A DNA stretch of 64,000 nt from Bacteroidota bacterium (GCA_030550395.1 JAUQPL010000004.1:42501-106500), one strand, 5' to 3'; shown: positions 19,032 through 28,519, counted from the first letter of the stretch. Notes: a model not told the origin generated them from the sequence alone. Translations and numbers: made by a program.

Positions 19032-19586
19032 TTACGGAGCAGTCCAGGGAATATCTGCAATCCCAGCCCGGTAATTGACCAGACGGGCAGCGACGAAGAG
19101 ATAGTCCGAGAGCCGGTTCAGGAAGGGCAATACAGTGGCGTTGAGTGGTTCAATCTGAGCCACTGTGGCGACAGCCCGTTCGGCGCGCCGGCAGACTGTG
19201 CGGGCAAAGTGCAAATGGGCTGCCGCAGCGTGCCCAGCCGGTAGGATGAAGTGGCGCAGGGGAGGAAGCTCGGATTCGTAGGCGTCAATACGACTCTCCA
19301 GCCAGCGTACATGCTCATCACTGATGGAAGGTATGGTATGGCGGACAGGGGCATCCAGAGGCGTTGCCAAATCTGCCCCCAACACGAAGAGCCATGAGCT
19401 AATGGTCCGGAGGTCTTCCGAGATCTCTGTAGGGAGCAGGTGGCTGAGCACGATGCCAATGACGGCGTTGAGCTCGTCTACCGTGCCATACGCTTCGAGG
19501 CGTGGATGAGATTTCGGAATGCGCTCGCCACCGAAAAGCCCTGTCGTGCCGTCGTCGCCAGTACGGGTGTAAATACGGGAAGCCAT
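19032..19586 (-). CDS. Cob(I)yrinic acid a,c-diamide adenosyltransferase, PduO type
   Basis: RIYTRTGDDGTTGLFGGERIPKSHPRLEAYGTVDELNA, FILPAGHAAAAHLHFARTVCRRAER. Confidence 0.92.
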   Translation of the reverse strand: MASRIYTRTGDDGTTGLFGGERIPKSHPRLEAYGTVDELNAVIGIVLSHLLPTEISEDLRTISSWLFVLGADLATPLDAPVRHTIPSISDEHVRWLESRIDAYESELPPLRHFILPAGHAAAAHLHFARTVCRRAERAVATVAQIEPLNATVLPFLNRLSDYLFVAARLVNYRAGIADIPWTAP

Positions 19587-19589
19587 AGG

Positions 19590-20255
19590 TTATGGCCTGT
19601 ATTCAAAACTTTCCCCTGGTTGGAGGATGACAACCCGTGCGCGGTCGCCGACCAGACGGGCAAACTCCTGCGGGTCCTGTTCAATGGGCGGGAAGGTGCC
19701 ATAGTGCATGGGAATGGCAACCTTCGGACGGAGGAATTCAACAGCCCGGGCAGCGTCGGCAGGATCCATAGTGAAGTATCCTCCGATGTGAAGCAGCGCA
19801 ACATCCAGCGGGAATTTCTCCCCGATAAGACGCATGTCCGAAAACAAACAGGTATCGCCAGCGTGGTAAATATTGACGCCATTCAGGTGAATGACAAAAC
19901 CCACTACGGGCACGGCATGGAAGGCCAGGGTGAAACTCACGCGCACCCCTTCCGTTACTGGAACGGTTCCGCCTACATTCCCTCCAACAACGGAAACGCC
20001 GCGAGCCTGTGCCTTCTGGGCTAAGTCAAAGAAGCTTACGAACAGCGCGCGCGTGCGCCGGCAGATTTCAATAGCATCCTCAAAACCGTGGTCACCATGC
20101 TCATGCGAGACGCAGACCACATCGGCACGCTGGATCTCAGCAGGGCTCCGAAAGGGACTGCGGGGGTTGCCTGTAATGAAGGGATCAATGAGGACCACTT
20201 TGCCCGCCCCTTCTAACTGGAAAGCGGCATGACTGAGCCAAGTAATGCGGACCAT
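19590..20255 (-). CDS. UPF0173-type metal-dependent hydrolase (metallo-beta-lactamase fold)
   Basis: ITWLSHAAFQLEG, SHEHGDHG, YHAGDTCLFSDM, PMHYGTFPPI. Confidence 0.9.
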   Translation of the reverse strand: MVRITWLSHAAFQLEGAGKVVLIDPFITGNPRSPFRSPAEIQRADVVCVSHEHGDHGFEDAIEICRRTRALFVSFFDLAQKAQARGVSVVGGNVGGTVPVTEGVRVSFTLAFHAVPVVGFVIHLNGVNIYHAGDTCLFSDMRLIGEKFPLDVALLHIGGYFTMDPADAARAVEFLRPKVAIPMHYGTFPPIEQDPQEFARLVGDRARVVILQPGESFEYRP

Positions 20256-20295
20256 CGGAAGCTACCGTGGCTGGGAGACAGAACCGGAGACGGCG

Positions 20296-20303
20296 CGAAA
20301 ATA
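20296..20303 (-). promoter_or_regulatory. Promoter-like motif TATTTTCG (TAnnTTCG variant)
   Basis: About 41 nt upstream of the UPF0173 hydrolase start, minus strand. Confidence 0.35.
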
Positions 20304-20343
20304 GAGACTCACGCGAGCTTAGTAAGCAGCTGCCTGACAGGGC

Positions 20344-20976
20344 TTATTCTGACTGGTCCTGGCGGAACAGTTCCCGAATGGGTTGGAGATGGCGGAGGAA
20401 GATGGGGAAGGCGAGGGCTACGATGAAGAGTGTGTGCTGAGTCATCGTAGGGAGCAACAGAGGCGAGAGCAGGCGCACCAACGGTTCGGGAGCAGTGGCG
20501 ATGAGGATGGGAGTCCCAACCGTTGCGGTCATGTTCCCCACGTGGACATTCCGACGGATTGCCATATAGCCCGTGATCCAGAGGAGGCACCACAGCAGGA
20601 GCGGGAGCCAACTAATGGCAAGGAGGGCGCCGGCAGCGGGTGCCAGTCCCCGTCCCCCGGCCCATCGGAGGAAGGCGTTGTAGTTATGCCCGACTACAAC
20701 CATGACGGCAGCAGTTGCCACCGTGTGGAAATCCGCCATCGGTAGCAGTTGGGCACAGTGTACAGCAGCATAGCCCTTGAGCATATCCAGTAGAGCAACG
20801 GCCAGCCCAACCCACAGCTTGCCCGTGACCTCATATGCGTTGGCAGCACCTACGTTCCCCGTTCCGCAGAAGCGAATGTCCTTCCCCGTGGTCCACCGTA
20901 CCAGCCAATAGGCGCTCGGGATACACCCGAAGAGATAGCCCGTTACTGAGGCACCGAGGCTCCCGATGAGTTCCAT
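20344..20976 (-). CDS. plsY: Acyl-phosphate glycerol-3-phosphate acyltransferase
   Basis: YLFGCIPSAYWLVRWTTGKDIR, GNVGAANAYEVTGK, VGHNYNAFLRWAGGRGLA. Confidence 0.9.
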   Translation of the reverse strand: MELIGSLGASVTGYLFGCIPSAYWLVRWTTGKDIRFCGTGNVGAANAYEVTGKLWVGLAVALLDMLKGYAAVHCAQLLPMADFHTVATAAVMVVVGHNYNAFLRWAGGRGLAPAAGALLAISWLPLLLWCLLWITGYMAIRRNVHVGNMTATVGTPILIATAPEPLVRLLSPLLLPTMTQHTLFIVALAFPIFLRHLQPIRELFRQDQSE

Positions 20977-21845
20977 CTCTGGCGGCGCAGAAGGAAAAGC
21001 TGAAACAGAGACAAGGCTCCAACAAGGACGAAAACGACATACGCCAATGCCGCAGCATATCCCATGCGGTCAACGTGCTCAAAGGCATTGACGAAGACCA
21101 AGTAGACCAAGGTCGTTGTGGCTCCCAGTGGTCCGCCGCGGGTCATAATGTAGACTTCCACGAAGACCTGGAGTGCCTTGATGGTATTGAGCACAAGGGC
21201 AAATGTCAGCATTGGGCGCAGCAAGGGGAGGGTGACCCATCGGAGGCGTTGCCAGAAGCTTGCTCCGGCCAGCAGAGCTGCTTCTTCGTATTCCCGTGGG
21301 ATTGCCTGCAGCCCTGCCAGGAGCAGGAGTGCATAGTATCCTACCGATGCCCAGATATCCATGAGCATGACAGCGGGTAATGCTGTGGTCGGTTCCTGCA
21401 GCCATCCTCGCTCGGGATAGGGCAGCCCCAAGGAGGCCAAAATGGCGTTGATATAGCCGTGGCGGGCGTAGAGATTGGTAAAGATCAGCGCTAAGACCAC
21501 AAGCGAGGTCACCGACGGTAGCAGAAGTGTACTCTGCCAAAGTCCCTGCCATCGCACCAGGCGGCTATCTATGAGCATTGCCAATAGCAGCGCAAGGCCG
21601 ATCGTGACCGGCACTGTGCCAAGGGTGAAGAGAACCGTATTGCGGAGGGCCTTCCAGAAGAGGGGATCACTAAGCAGTTCGGCATAGTTGCGCAAGCCAA
21701 CAAATCCTTGAGCACCGAGTAACGTATGGTACTTGGTCAGGCTCATGCTGAAGGCGTAGAGCAGAGGATAGAGCCAGAAGACAGTGAAGGTCATGACCCA
21801 CGGTGCAAGGCAGACCGCAGCGAAGAGGGGCTCACTCCGCTGCAT
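20943..21845 (-). CDS. Sugar-type ABC transporter permease (MalF/UgpA family)
   Basis: EEAALLAGASFWQRLRWVTLPLLRP (EAA motif); N-terminal APWVMTFTVFWLYPLLYAFSMSL. Confidence 0.87.
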   Translation of the reverse strand: MQRSEPLFAAVCLAPWVMTFTVFWLYPLLYAFSMSLTKYHTLLGAQGFVGLRNYAELLSDPLFWKALRNTVLFTLGTVPVTIGLALLLAMLIDSRLVRWQGLWQSTLLLPSVTSLVVLALIFTNLYARHGYINAILASLGLPYPERGWLQEPTTALPAVMLMDIWASVGYYALLLLAGLQAIPREYEEAALLAGASFWQRLRWVTLPLLRPMLTFALVLNTIKALQVFVEVYIMTRGGPLGATTTLVYLVFVNAFEHVDRMGYAAALAYVVFVLVGALSLFQLFLLRRQRWNSSGASVPQ

Positions 21846-22443
21846 GGCAGAAGTGTTGGAGAAGTTGATAGACCAATCCCAGGGGAAGTCCGACAACGTT
21901 GTAGTAACAGCCACGGATGCCTGTGACGAATACAGCTCCGAAGGGGTCTTGGATGCCATAGGCGCCGGCCTTGTCCAGTGGAGAGCCAGTGGCAACATAT
22001 GCAGCGATTTCTTCCGGTGTCAGCGAGCGGAAGGTGACCTCCGTCCGGGCAACTCCGGTGGAGAACTCTAGCTCGGGGGCGCGCACGAGAGCGACACCGG
22101 TGTAGACTTCATGGGTGCGTCCACTCAACTGTTGGAGCATTGCCGCTGCCTCTTCAGGGGTCTGTGGCTTGTTTAAGTACATGCCCTCAAGGACTACGGT
22201 GGTATCGGCTCCGAGGACAAAGCAGGGCTGCTTTAGGCGTTGGGCGACAGCGAGAGCTTTCTCCCGAGCCAGTTGGGCAACGTAATCATGCGGTTGCTGA
22301 TCCGGCTGTCCATCCACTTCGGTAAGTGGCGAAGGGACGATGCGGAAGTGGAAGCCCAACAGGCGTAGCAGTGCAGCTCGCCGTGGCGAACGCGAGGCAA
22401 GGACCAGTGGACGCGGAAGGCGCAAGAGTGCGGCAGGGGTCAT
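21832..22443 (-). CDS. maf: Maf-like nucleotide pyrophosphatase
   Basis: LVLASRSPRRAALLRLLG, VLGADTTV, SGRTHEVYTGVAL, GKAGAYGIQD-like DKAGAYGIQDP. Confidence 0.92.
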   Translation of the reverse strand: MTPAALLRLPRPLVLASRSPRRAALLRLLGFHFRIVPSPLTEVDGQPDQQPHDYVAQLAREKALAVAQRLKQPCFVLGADTTVVLEGMYLNKPQTPEEAAAMLQQLSGRTHEVYTGVALVRAPELEFSTGVARTEVTFRSLTPEEIAAYVATGSPLDKAGAYGIQDPFGAVFVTGIRGCYYNVVGLPLGLVYQLLQHFCHAAE

Positions 22444-23192
22444 CGCAGGTAGTACAGAATGGTCAAAGCTCGTGCCCATGGATGCTCACTCTCCTGTGGA
22501 GGTACGATATCCACTATCTCTGCACAAAGAGCAGCCTGGCGTCCGATGCCGAAGGAGAAAGCCACACTGAGCATTCCCGTACGGCCTTTCCGTTCGGCAT
22601 CGCCCCGGAGGAAATTGTATTCGGCGACGATTCGTCCAAACCGTCCCAGCGTGTGCTCAAAACCGATACCGGCATTGATTCGGCGTGCTCTCGGAGGAGG
22701 CTCCAAAGGGTAGCCAAGCATGCCGTGCCAGGCCAATTCACCAAGCCACCAGCGGTAGCTTTTGCTGGCGGCAAGAAAGATTCCCGCAGCGGGGATGGTG
22801 AATCGGCGGCGCTCCTGCTCATAGCCTCCCCAACCTTGAGTGTGAAGCCCGAGGACTACTGCTGGAATCATCATGCCTTCATCCCGGAGCCGAAAGCGGA
22901 GAGAGACACCCGGCAGAGATTGCCACTCCGGCTCCCCTGTCCCGATGAGGTTCCGCCCGCTGAAGGCGAGCCCGAGGAGCAAGCGTGGTATTGGCGAGGC
23001 GAAGCATTCGGCAGAAAGGGTCCCGGCGGGAAAGAGGCCGACCTGCAGTAAGAGCGAGCCCTGGGGTAGGAGCCCAGCCGTTGGTATCGTGATGACCCGA
23101 AGGGGCTGAACGGAGGAGCCTTCTCCCACAAGCTCGTGAGCCCATCCAGGTAGGGAGAGGAAGAAAGCTAGCCTGCAGAGCCACCGATGCAT
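22440..23192 (-). CDS. Hypothetical exported protein, possibly outer-membrane barrel
   Basis: 250 aa with signal-like N-terminus and alternating hydrophobic/polar strands; no confident family. Confidence 0.55.
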   Translation of the reverse strand: MHRWLCRLAFFLSLPGWAHELVGEGSSVQPLRVITIPTAGLLPQGSLLLQVGLFPAGTLSAECFASPIPRLLLGLAFSGRNLIGTGEPEWQSLPGVSLRFRLRDEGMMIPAVVLGLHTQGWGGYEQERRRFTIPAAGIFLAASKSYRWWLGELAWHGMLGYPLEPPPRARRINAGIGFEHTLGRFGRIVAEYNFLRGDAERKGRTGMLSVAFSFGIGRQAALCAEIVDIVPPQESEHPWARALTILYYLR

Positions 23193-23761
23193 TTTTGCAA
23201 TTCCTGGGTCGGACGTCCAAATGGAAGTACAGCAACAGGAGAGAAGACGTCGTCGGGCGGATCATCACGGGCGATAATTGTGAGTGCGTCTACACAGAAG
23301 CATATGGGCTGCCATTGATGAGAAAGCTCCTGCCGGAGGCGTTCGGCTTCGGCAGTGGGACCGTAGTACTGCCCAATGCTTAAATGAGGCGTAAAGCCCG
23401 TCGGATAGCGTCCTTGTTCGGTACAGTCTGGGAAAATCTCCAGCAGGCGTTGGTAGAGGGTAATGATAGGCTCGGCTGGTTCTGGTGACAGCCAAAGGGT
23501 GTGGGAAGTTGGTCCATGGCGGAAGAGGCGGCATTCTCGCAGACAAAGGACAAAGGGAGAAAGCTGGCTGCATAGGGCGTCGAGGAGAGGTAGTATGTTC
23601 GGGAGCTGCTCCCGGGGACGAAAGGGGTAGAGTAGCGTTACATGGGGCATCCAGCGACGGAACTTGCGGTCGTAGCGGCGGCGGAGCGCTTGAATTGGCT
23701 CCCACAGCGATGGAGGGGGAATAATGACGAGTGCACTCTTGAAGGTTTTCTCTGCCGCCAT
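23168..23761 (-). CDS. 2'-5' RNA ligase-like 2H phosphoesterase
   Basis: Two HxT/S motifs: PHVTLLYPF and PHLSIGQ. Confidence 0.8.
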   Translation of the reverse strand: MAAEKTFKSALVIIPPPSLWEPIQALRRRYDRKFRRWMPHVTLLYPFRPREQLPNILPLLDALCSQLSPFVLCLRECRLFRHGPTSHTLWLSPEPAEPIITLYQRLLEIFPDCTEQGRYPTGFTPHLSIGQYYGPTAEAERLRQELSHQWQPICFCVDALTIIARDDPPDDVFSPVAVLPFGRPTQELQKCIGGSAG

Positions 23762-24339
23762 CAGAGGACTGCTTGCGGCAATATTAACACAGCCCGGATC
23801 GGCTTTGTAAGGTAGTTCCGGTACCGGTGTAGTTGTTCCGCCTGAATGCGGAAGCTTTCCCCGGAGCGGACTAGGAGTTCATCGCCAGGCATCTCCACCA
23901 GGAGGTTTCCCTCTATGGCAATGCCATCGGTGGGAACGGGGAAGCTCCAGTAGCCCTGTGGGGGAAGTTGGGCTCCTGCCTCCAGGCAGAGTTCTAGCCA
24001 TTCAGGGTCCTCCGGTTGATGGACAGGGCGGAGCAATCGGAGTGCAGTGCGTCGTACGGCGCGGGTGGTGACCATAGAGAAGAAGTCAACTCCTTTCCAG
24101 CACTGTCCACCGCGGGCGCTCCGGGGGTCAGGATAAGTAGTGCTGACGAGGGCGGCTATGGAGGTACCGTATAAGGCTGTCAGTGAGCGGAGGACTTCCA
24201 GCGGGAGGCGTCGCTGACCCTGTTCGGCAAGGGCCAGGAGGGCTTTGGAGATACCGACACGTTGAGCGACGTCACTGAGACTCCATTCGTGACATTCCCG
24301 CAGATGGCGTAGGAATTGACCGATCCGCTGCCGCTGCAT
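23761..24339 (-). CDS. XRE-family transcriptional regulator with cupin-like C-terminal half
   Basis: IGQFLRHLRECHEWSLSDVAQRVGISKALLALAEQGQRRLPLEVLRSL HTH; C-terminal LLVEMPGDELLVRSGESFRI. Confidence 0.8.
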   Translation of the reverse strand: MQRQRIGQFLRHLRECHEWSLSDVAQRVGISKALLALAEQGQRRLPLEVLRSLTALYGTSIAALVSTTYPDPRSARGGQCWKGVDFFSMVTTRAVRRTALRLLRPVHQPEDPEWLELCLEAGAQLPPQGYWSFPVPTDGIAIEGNLLVEMPGDELLVRSGESFRIQAEQLHRYRNYLTKPIRAVLILPQAVL

Positions 24340-24411
24340 TGTGCAATGGACCAAAAAGCGTTCGTGCTACGTCCATAGCCATTGCAAATTACAGTGCTCT
24401 TTACAGGGAGG

Positions 24412-25137
24412 ATGGCAGTGCGGTTGCGAGGATGTCTCTGCCTCATTACGGGTGCAAGCTCCGGTATCGGGCGGGCAATGGCACTACGTTTTGCAGAAGA
24501 AGGAGCAGATCTCGTTCTCACGGCGCGTCGGGAAGAGGCTCTCCGAGAGGTTGCCGACGCGGCGCGACAACGGGCGCCGGGGAGCCGTATTTTCGTGCTG
24601 CCGGCAGATCTCCGTCAACCGGAAGCGATCGAGCACTTAGCCTGCTGGGTCCATGAAAGCGCCGGTGCCGTTGATGTCCTAGTTAATAATGCCGGTATCG
24701 GTTACTTTGCTCCGGCGTCCCAGATAGAACTGGAGCGAATTGAGGAGCTGTGGCATGTCAACGTGCGAGCTCCGATACTGTTGACGCGGGCAATCTTGCC
24801 CTCTATGATCCAGCGCCAGAGGGGTACACTGCTCTATGTTGCTTCGCTGGCAGGAAAGTACGGCGTCAAAGGGGGTAGCGTCTACGCGGCGACGAAATTC
24901 GCTCTCCGGGGCTTTGCTGAGTCGCTTTTCCAGGAAGTGCGACAGTACAATATCCGCGTCATCGTACTCTGTCCCGGCTCTACAGCGACGGCTTTCAGTG
25001 GGCCGATGGCATCGGGACCTGGGAGGGAGCGGATCCTCCAAGCGGAAGATGTGGCCGAGGTTGCCGTGCAAGCGGTTCTTCTCCCACCGACGGCGACCGT
25101 CAGCGAAATTGAGCTCCGCCCAACAAATCCACAGTAA
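24412..25137 (+). CDS. Short-chain dehydrogenase/reductase
   Basis: LITGASSGIGRAMA, NNAGIG, YAATKFAL (YxxxK). Confidence 0.92.
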   Translation: MAVRLRGCLCLITGASSGIGRAMALRFAEEGADLVLTARREEALREVADAARQRAPGSRIFVLPADLRQPEAIEHLACWVHESAGAVDVLVNNAGIGYFAPASQIELERIEELWHVNVRAPILLTRAILPSMIQRQRGTLLYVASLAGKYGVKGGSVYAATKFALRGFAESLFQEVRQYNIRVIVLCPGSTATAFSGPMASGPGRERILQAEDVAEVAVQAVLLPPTATVSEIELRPTNPQ

Positions 25138-25152
25138 GTAGGTGGGCAGACG

Positions 25153-25779
25153 ATGGTGGAACAGTGGGTAATGTATCTGCAGCAACTTCCCCCAGAGGGA
25201 GTGCTCTTGGTTGCTTTTGTGGTGACGTTCGTGGAGAATCTTTTCCCTCCTTCACCGAGCGATACGCTCCTTCTCTTCTGCGGCGTGCTGGTTGGTATAG
25301 GGGTAGTGGAATTTGTCCCGTTAGTGCTTTCGGCAACTTTGGGCAGCGTTGCCGGCTTCAGCGCCATGTTTTGGGTGGGGTACGTATTCGGGGTTCGCGT
25401 CATTGATGCTGGACGGCTCCGCTTTCTCCCGCTGGAGGCAGTGCAGAAGGTCGAGCGATGGTTTCAGCGCTATGGCTACTGGGTTATCTTCGTAAACCGT
25501 TTTCTTTCGGGCACGCGGGCAGTTATTTCTTTTGTAGCGGGGATGTCCAAACTGACGTTCCTGTGGACGCTACTGCTCTGCACCATTAGTGCCTTGGTGT
25601 GGAACACACTGCTCATCACTGTTGGGTGGAGCGTGGGGCAGGGGTGGCGGGAGATTGCCCATTGGTTACAGCTCTACGGAACAGCCCTGGCTGTAATTCT
25701 CCTGGGACTGGGTGCTGGATGGTTTGTGTGGTGGATCCTGCGGGCGCAACGCGCAAGGCAGCATACGTCGGAGCCATAG
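25153..25779 (+). CDS. DedA family membrane protein
   Basis: FVENLFPPSPSDTLL, RFLSGTRAVISFVAGMSKL. Confidence 0.88.
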   Translation: MVEQWVMYLQQLPPEGVLLVAFVVTFVENLFPPSPSDTLLLFCGVLVGIGVVEFVPLVLSATLGSVAGFSAMFWVGYVFGVRVIDAGRLRFLPLEAVQKVERWFQRYGYWVIFVNRFLSGTRAVISFVAGMSKLTFLWTLLLCTISALVWNTLLITVGWSVGQGWREIAHWLQLYGTALAVILLGLGAGWFVWWILRAQRARQHTSEP

Positions 25780-25796
25780 CAGTAGCAGGAAAAGCG

Positions 25797-25804
25797 TATT
25801 TTCG
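25797..25804 (+). promoter_or_regulatory. Promoter-like motif TATTTTCG (TAnnTTCG variant)
   Basis: 15 nt upstream of the small ORF ATG at 25820. Confidence 0.3.
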
Positions 25805-25819
25805 GTCTGAGCCAGGGAC

Positions 25820-26029
25820 ATGGGAAAGCGTCTGAGACAGTGGCTTTGGCAGAAAGGGTGCGCTATTACCGTGGCGATGGTGATAGCGATGACGGTCGTG
25901 GAGCGCCGTGCTGTGCTACCGGTTTCCGTCCCACCTATTGTGCTCCGCGTTGACCCCTGGTTGTTCCCGCCCAGGATACAGCGCAGAGCCTCCTTACAGG
26001 GTTTGTTTGGAACTTTCTGGCTCAATTAG
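25820..26029 (+). CDS. Small (69 aa) protein with one N-terminal hydrophobic helix
   Basis: ATG ORF filling the only gap between convergent genes; basic N-terminus then CAITVAMVIAMTVV; promoter-like motif upstream. Confidence 0.35.
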   Translation: MGKRLRQWLWQKGCAITVAMVIAMTVVERRAVLPVSVPPIVLRVDPWLFPPRIQRRASLQGLFGTFWLN

Positions 26030-27065
26030 AGCGGAAGAACAAGCCGGAGCATATGACGCTTCCAGACTGCAGAAGGCGGTAGAGATAAAGACCCCCGGCA
26101 AGGGAGCGGATCGATAGCCACTGGGGGGAATTGCTAGGGACAATGTACTGAAATAAGCGCTGTCCCAGAGGAGTGTAGATTTCTACGGTACTCCCTGCCT
26201 CTGCCCGGATGGGTACGGCTTCTGTGTGGAGGATGAGAGGTAGCAGAGTGCAAGGTGCTGTCATGGGAGCTTCCACACTCGTTAGGGGGGCTAATCTGAT
26301 GCGATACTCGGCCACAGTTTGTAGAGTCGTGGCATCTGTGAATCGTACAATGGCACCGCCACTTGTATTGCCCGAAGTTCGGAGCCAACAGGAGAAGCGG
26401 GGATAGAAGTGGCGTGGCCACAGGGAGAGTGTATCTGGTGCCGTGAGCGTGCCGGCATCGTAGCAGCTATCACCCAGGCAGAAGCGGAGAGCATGGGTAG
26501 GAATTCCAATTGGTTCTACGTGCGTAAGGAGCTGGCGGGTGACACTACTGGCGTTATAGAGAGCGGCGTTGCTGCTGATTTCCCCCTCGGTTGAGGTCGT
26601 CAATCCCGTCTGTGCCCATACAAGAGCGAGCGAGTCCGGGCTGGGTGGGGAAATCTGAACCTGAACGAGATGCTCCAGGAGGGTTGCTCCCGAGAGAGCA
26701 TCGCGGAATCGGAAGAGCAGGGGAGCACTTCCGGAAGAGGTCCCTGCTTCTACGAGCACATACGCTTTGAAACTGTGTTCCTCTGCTCCCGGGGCAATGG
26801 TGACCGTGTCCGGTGAAACCCGTACCCCAGGGGCATAGCAAGAAGGTCCCCAGCAGAAGTACGGATAACTGCCTGCGGGCATCTGGGAGTCGTCCATTTC
26901 CACAATAACCCGGAGGGGTTGTGTCCCATCGTTGACAACGACGGCGGGGGCGGACACGTCCCAGCCAGGAGTGACAAAGACGGCGGTAACTGCATGGTGG
27001 AGTCGGAGAGCTGCAGTTGTGTAAAGACTCGCAAGGAGCGTAATAGCACTTGTAGCACGGAGCAT
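26022..27065 (-). CDS. Secreted protein with two related Cys-containing modules and a T9SS-like C-terminal domain
   Basis: FCWGPSCY / FCLGDSCY repeats; C-terminal VEIYTPLGQRLFQ...LAGGLYLYRLLQSGSVICSGLFFRSN. Confidence 0.6.
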   Translation of the reverse strand: MLRATSAITLLASLYTTAALRLHHAVTAVFVTPGWDVSAPAVVVNDGTQPLRVIVEMDDSQMPAGSYPYFCWGPSCYAPGVRVSPDTVTIAPGAEEHSFKAYVLVEAGTSSGSAPLLFRFRDALSGATLLEHLVQVQISPPSPDSLALVWAQTGLTTSTEGEISSNAALYNASSVTRQLLTHVEPIGIPTHALRFCLGDSCYDAGTLTAPDTLSLWPRHFYPRFSCWLRTSGNTSGGAIVRFTDATTLQTVAEYRIRLAPLTSVEAPMTAPCTLLPLILHTEAVPIRAEAGSTVEIYTPLGQRLFQYIVPSNSPQWLSIRSLAGGLYLYRLLQSGSVICSGLFFRSN

Positions 27066-27127
27066 TTGCTTGTTCCTGGCGTAGATGGAACATGTTCGCA
27101 GGGCACATAGAGTAGGGCTTGAAGGGA

Positions 27128-27751
27128 TCAGGCCCGTTGAAAGGGTTCTTGGGTTCCCTCCATAGGCACCGTCCCAGCATTGATAGTAGACATAGCTTTC
27201 TGGAGGCCATATTGGACAAGGTATTCCAAGGCAGACACTGCACGTCGGACCATAGCGTCCCGTTCGGCTATTTCTTCGGGGGCGAAGGGGGAGAGCACGT
27301 ACTCTGTCATCTGACCCCGGGGGAAGTTACGTCCGATGCCGCACCGGAGCCGTGGGATATCGCCGGTTCCCAAACATTCGATGACCGAGGCCATGCCGTT
27401 GTGACCACCAGCGCTACCGGAGGCTTTCAGGTGAATCCTCCCCAGAGGGAAGTTGAGTTCGTCCAGTACGATGACGATGTGGTCGGTGGGGATAGCTGTT
27501 AACTGTTGAGCACCACGGACGGCTTCCCCGGAGCGGTTCATGTACGTCAGTGGGAGGAGGGTCAGGACGGGGTGTCCAGCGATGGAAAGCAGCGCCTCCA
27601 TCCACGGTCCCTTTCCTCGGTGCCAATGCCCGCCGTAGCGTTCTGCCAGAGCGCAGACGACCCTCCAGCCGATGTTATGCCGTGTTTCGGCGTACTCCGG
27701 TCCGGGATTCCCCAGACCGACGATAAGCCATTCTGCCCTTGGTTTCTCCAT
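27128..27751 (-). CDS. pth: Peptidyl-tRNA hydrolase
   Basis: IVGLGNPGPEYAETRHNIGW, LTYMNRSGEAV, GSAGGHNGMASVIECLGT; internal ATG at 27751 preferred. Confidence 0.92.
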   Translation of the reverse strand: MEKPRAEWLIVGLGNPGPEYAETRHNIGWRVVCALAERYGGHWHRGKGPWMEALLSIAGHPVLTLLPLTYMNRSGEAVRGAQQLTAIPTDHIVIVLDELNFPLGRIHLKASGSAGGHNGMASVIECLGTGDIPRLRCGIGRNFPRGQMTEYVLSPFAPEEIAERDAMVRRAVSALEYLVQYGLQKAMSTINAGTVPMEGTQEPFQRA

Positions 27752-27873
27752 AGGGTACACTTCATTGAGTCGGTGCCAGTAGACGCTCCAGTGTCGAGGA
27801 AGATTGCGCCGGCGACGGGATGGGTGTCCGTAATATTGTGGCACTGTGAGTATCACAGCCGTGAGGTTTTCCG

Positions 27874-28455
27874 ATGTGGCGGTACTGTTGGTGGGGTGTA
27901 GCACTGTATTGCTTGCTTTCTCTTCCCGGGCTGCTTTGGGCGCAACCGAGGCCACTGCCGCCGATATCCCCGACTGTAGAGGCAATGGAGCAGCGGATGG
28001 GGCGTCCGGCAATGGTTATTGACCCACAACTGGAGGAGCGCTTACGCCGGGCACAGGATTTGCTTCCTCTTGAAGGGATTTGGGCGCTGCGGTTGGAAAA
28101 TTTTGATACCACGGGTGGCGATATCCGGATGGTACGAGAGGATTATACCGTCCAGCTCCTCATTGTTCGCCAGGAGGAAGGGGCACCGGAACGGCTGGTT
28201 GCAACGGTCATTCACTCGGAAAGTGAGCGTATCCCCGTTGGGGCAGTTGTGGCTTCTTTCCAGCCCACGGCCGATCCGCAGTTATATCTTGCCGAATGGC
28301 TCTTGCCAGGGAACCCTCCGAGACGGAGCGAGTTGAAGATGGAAAGCAGTGCTGTAGCGGTAGCAGAAATCCGTGATGTTCCGCGATACCCGCTTGTAGC
28401 AACCCTGCGCTTACTCAAGCTTCGTCCCCGCCCCTGGCAGCGGTCTCCTCGGTGA
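27874..28455 (+). CDS. Hypothetical exported protein
   Basis: 193 aa, clear signal peptide MWRYCWWGVALYCLLSLPGLLWAQ; promoter-like TAATATTG upstream. Confidence 0.55.
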   Translation: MWRYCWWGVALYCLLSLPGLLWAQPRPLPPISPTVEAMEQRMGRPAMVIDPQLEERLRRAQDLLPLEGIWALRLENFDTTGGDIRMVREDYTVQLLIVRQEEGAPERLVATVIHSESERIPVGAVVASFQPTADPQLYLAEWLLPGNPPRRSELKMESSAVAVAEIRDVPRYPLVATLRLLKLRPRPWQRSPR

Positions 28456-28519
28456 ATGCAGGGTTTAGCTGTCTTCGTCTTTTAGCAGTGTCTGTTGTAA
28501 TAGCGGGGTACAAGAGCTC

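Noticed and set aside
23168-24339. Toxin-antitoxin-like pairing of the 2H phosphoesterase and XRE regulator
   Set aside because: The XRE protein has a long cupin-like C-terminal half and the phosphoesterase resembles ordinary LigT/2H proteins; adjacency alone is not enough.
27128-27751. Unusual Pth catalytic region (LDELNFPLG)
   Set aside because: The key Asp is retained and the variation is within what Pth families tolerate.
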